DNA of 20,222 nucleotides from Larix sibirica. Taxonomy: Eukaryota > Streptophyta > Pinopsida > Pinales > Pinaceae. The stretch covers positions 37,887 to 58,108 of the forward strand of contig NWUY0300027177.1 of NCBI GenBank assembly GCA_004151065.3, written 5' to 3'. A program made the position numbers and the translations under genes. The notes below the pieces were generated by a model, which was not told the DNA's origin, ran no database searches, and saw only the letters and a list, made by a program, of their open reading frames with translations. The stretch's first letter is position 1, and the number at the start of each line of letters is the position of its first letter. This document shows positions 17,551 through 20,222 of this stretch, one piece after another.

Positions 17551-17650
17551 AAGGTTTTTGGGTAAATTTTAAAATGGGTCAACATTTTTTAAAATAATTA
17601 AGGTTTTTAGGTAAATTTTAAAATGGGTCAACATTTTTTTAAAATAAAGT
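17551..17650. repeat. Tandem repeat, 39-bp period, about 2.3 copies
   Basis: AAAATAATTAAGGTTTTT, GGTAAATTTTAAAATGGGTC and AACATTTTTT recur with a 39-base period. By eye the copies differ at one position (TTGGGTAAA versus TTAGGTAAA) and in the length of the final T run. Confidence 0.92.
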
Positions 17651-17914
17651 TTTATGTCTTTTAAATGAATTAATCAAAATTTATTGAATTTGGGGAAAAA
17701 ATTTAATGGAAATGAGGTTGAGTTTTCTATTTATTAGCTTACTTTATAATTTTATATTCCATAGCAAAGGCTAAAATGGTGTGCATGACAATGTTGCCTT
17801 GGTTTTGAGTTTATTTATGTTGGGAGATACATTCCCCTTTCTTGCCATGTGTTCTACCACTAATGAGTATTGTTTGTAGGTTTTGAATGGGTAGGTGATA
17901 TACTTGTTACGTTG

Positions 17915-17993
17915 ATGGTATATGATGTTTCTTAGGGTTGAGTGGTGATTATTATGGTATATGATGTTTTTTAGGGTTGAGTGGTGATTATTA
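17915..17993. repeat. Tandem duplication, 39-bp period
   Basis: ATGGTATATGATGTTTCTTA at 17915 and ATGGTATATGATGTTTTTTA at 17954 start two nearly identical copies, each ending GGGTTGAGTGGTGATTATT. It lies at the left edge of the larger 17967-18450 duplication. Confidence 0.92.
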
Positions 17994-18450
17994 TGGTTGG
18001 TTAGGAGGTATGGTGTGATGCGTTCTTATGTCTTTATGGTGAGTATTGGTGGAGTATTTTGTGCCTAACAAGTAAAACAAAGTTTATAAGATGATGCACT
18101 CCTTATTGATGATTAAAAGGATAATTAACCAAGGTAATAAGACAATTAATTAACACTTAAGTATTTAATAGAATGGAAACCAATGAACTTGGGGTCTCAC
18201 GAAGTTTTGAAGTGTTAATAATTCGAGAGATAGGAATCTGTTTCTTATGGTTAAGTGGTGATCATAATGGTTGGTTAGGAGGTATGAAGTTCATAAGATG
18301 ATGCACTCATTCTTATTGATGATTAAAAGGATAATTAACCAAGGTAATAAGGCAATTAATTAACACTTAAGTATTTACTGGAATGGAAACCCGTGAACTC
18401 GGGGTCTCCCTAAGTTTTGAAGTGTTAATAATTCAAGAGATAGGAATCTG
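17967..18450. repeat. Larger tandem duplication, second copy ~65 bases shorter
   Basis: Copy 1 is 17967-18240 and copy 2 is 18241-18450. Both run from a TTTYTTAKGGTTRAGTGGTG start, through GGTTGGTTAGGAGGTATG and TAATTAACCAAGGTAATAAG, to GAGATAGGAATCTG. Copy 2 lacks about 65 bases present in copy 1 (about 18013-18081) and carries a few substitutions (ATAGAATGGAAACC/CTGGAATGGAAACC). Confidence 0.93.
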
Positions 18451-20222
18451 GGTTCTGAGTTTGAGCATCTCCAAATAGTTAATACTTGTATGATTAAAGT
18501 AAGAAGTAATTAAAGTGTCTAACTTTGAGTTTCTAAGGCTTCGGTATGATTAATTAAAGTCAACCAAGAAATAGAACTAATCACACTAATTAGCAAAAGT
18601 ACCTCGGGTTTGCACTTAGGAAAAAAATATAAAATCACTTAAAGGGGGGGCGCTAAGCACAATTGAAGATTATTTCATGAAGATTAAGGTTGAGGGGCTC
18701 CTAGATGGAACTCCCTAAGGGGTATGAAAATTCTCGCACATGAAACACTTTATTATGATGAAACTATTATCTAAGGAGGAATTTTATGAAGATAAATGGA
18801 TAGATAATTTCACTGAGGTCATGACACAAGGAGGCTAATTGCAACAAATTTCTAGCTCCTTTTGCCTTGCTTTTACTTGGATAATTACCACTAAACACTA
18901 AGCTCTTAGATGTCGTGGAACGCCCTCTCAAAAGAATAAAGATGAATTTATTGAAAAAATGTTTTTAAGGGAGGTGTACTCCTTTTTCAAGCATTGAACT
19001 GTGTTTTAATGGTTAAAGAGTGGTTACTTAATGCCACACATGTGGAATGAGCGAATCATGATGGAGGTTACACTTTCTTCAAAGAGTTAGTTAGGTGTGC
19101 ACATGTGGAAGATTCTCTCTTGAACCGCACCCTTCTATTTTGGAAAAGGTTACTAAGTCAAGCACTTGTCTCAAGGAAACTACTTCTTCTATAAATATTA
19201 TTTTATTCCTTGGTCCAAGTTTGTTATATATTGCACATCTATCAAGACTTGTGAAACCTTTTGATCCAATCACACATGAAGGTTCTTGGAGGGTGCATCA
19301 AAGAAGGATCTATCACATATTGGAGGGTGAATTTGTAGAGGAGTTGTGAAAGTTTGGTCATAGCATTCTTCCACCTAAGCAAGTGCTCCATCTTCTTGGC
19401 CTTGGTGGGTCTAACTAACTCCATTGCTTATTATTTGTTGAACTATTCTCAAATAGTATGTTAGATGATAACTATTATTGTAGTATTTTCCCTGGGGAAA
19501 TAATAGATCTAACCATTAATTTGATATTTTTAGAAAATTTGACTAAGCAAATAGTGGATCTAGAAAGGGAAACTATTTTTCTATTGTACAAGGAAGTTGA
19601 ATTGAAACTCTCTTGGTGGCCTTGTAAATCTTTTGGTGTTTGGGGAATACAATGAAGAATATGCCATGGAGTTTTGAAGTTGAAATTTGTCATGGGAAGA
19701 TGTTATTGTAAAGGGTGCATACTTGAAGCAACCCTTGTGGTAATTACTTTCATTTGAACTTGTTAAATAGGAAATGTCTTTCCTCTTACATTCAATGATT
19801 GTAATTCATATACTTCCTTGTTACTGTAATGAGTAATGGGATTATGTAATAGATTTGATCCATTGTAGTTCATCCTTTTTGCAAGGCTAGTTCATGCGAT
19901 CACTTGATTAATGTTCTTATTGATGTTTTAGTAGAAGGATTGGACTATGCAATCATATATTCATCTCCCATTTTAAGTGCCTTACTCGTGTTCTATACTT
20001 ATGACCCTATTCACCCAATAGATTATAGGCACTAGCCCCTTCCACACCATCACTCACTTAATTTCCATATCTAAATCCCATTCATTTTGTTAAAGCATAT
20101 TTCTCCCTTAAGCATTCACTCATAGTCTTTAGCAATCATAGTAGTAGGGAATCCCCCTTGTGCTAGAGGAGAAATAGCAATAAATAACAGAAGAGGGTGG
20201 TGAGGTGACAATGGCCCCCTCT
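18451..20222. other. AT-rich region to the right edge, no convincing gene
   Basis: Short open frames (plus 19095-19349, plus 19458-19655, minus 19475-19693) show no family motif. A TATA-like CTATAAATATTATTTTATTC lies near 19190-19209. No LTR pair, terminal repeats or RNA gene could be recognised. It may be very old retroelement sequence, but nothing supports a specific call. Confidence 0.5.

Noticed and set aside
18620-18860. Gag-like fragment (EDYFMKIKVEGLLDG) after the GGGGGGCGCTAAG block
   Set aside because: The protein-like stretch is only about 15 residues and no further retroelement motif follows in any frame.
1-20222. CRISPR array, bacterial operon or other prokaryotic system
   Set aside because: The repeats are local tandem dimers without regular spacers, and the genes and transposons are plant nuclear types.

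Overview
The window looks like nuclear DNA from a gymnosperm, most likely a conifer. It is AT-rich, gene-poor and full of old, nested retroelement remains. The clearest hint is a Penelope-like reverse transcriptase fragment at the left edge; elements of this type (the 'Dryad' group) are known from conifer genomes. Other signs of a land-plant nuclear genome are a plant-specific PPR-DYW gene, a Copia relic and a LINE ribonuclease H relic. The species cannot be fixed from the sequence alone.

Layout. 1-~385: Penelope-like reverse transcriptase fragment, minus strand, running off the left edge. ~391-~1976: plus-strand Copia relic (reverse transcriptase, RNase H, polypurine tract and 3' LTR), abutting the Penelope fragment. 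~1968-6620: AT-rich non-coding DNA with many short two-copy tandem duplications, two or three tRNA-like (SINE-type) segments, a (GT)10 microsatellite and a degenerate repeat array. 6824-7664: a decayed coding-like segment with stops and one frameshift, whose 3' end starts a diverged duplication (7651-8325). 9031-9321: a short minus-strand open segment of unknown identity. 10186-11861: a 1.68 kb GC-richer retroposed unit with perfect 20-bp target-site duplications and a poly(A) tail, inserted into an older LINE whose RNase H relic continues at 11897-12358. 12360-15700: AT-rich DNA with no convincing gene. 15712-17202: the only clearly intact gene, an intronless PPR-DYW organelle RNA-editing factor on the minus strand, with a TATA-like promoter region at about 17310. 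17350-20222: AT-rich DNA with further tandem duplications and no convincing gene.

Only the PPR-DYW gene looks functional. It resembles the short DYW2/MEF8-type proteins, which have few PPR motifs and a complete deaminase domain. The most unusual items are the retroposed unit, which carries a 238-codon open frame but no visible reverse transcriptase, and the Penelope fragment, a class thought to have entered conifers horizontally from arthropods.
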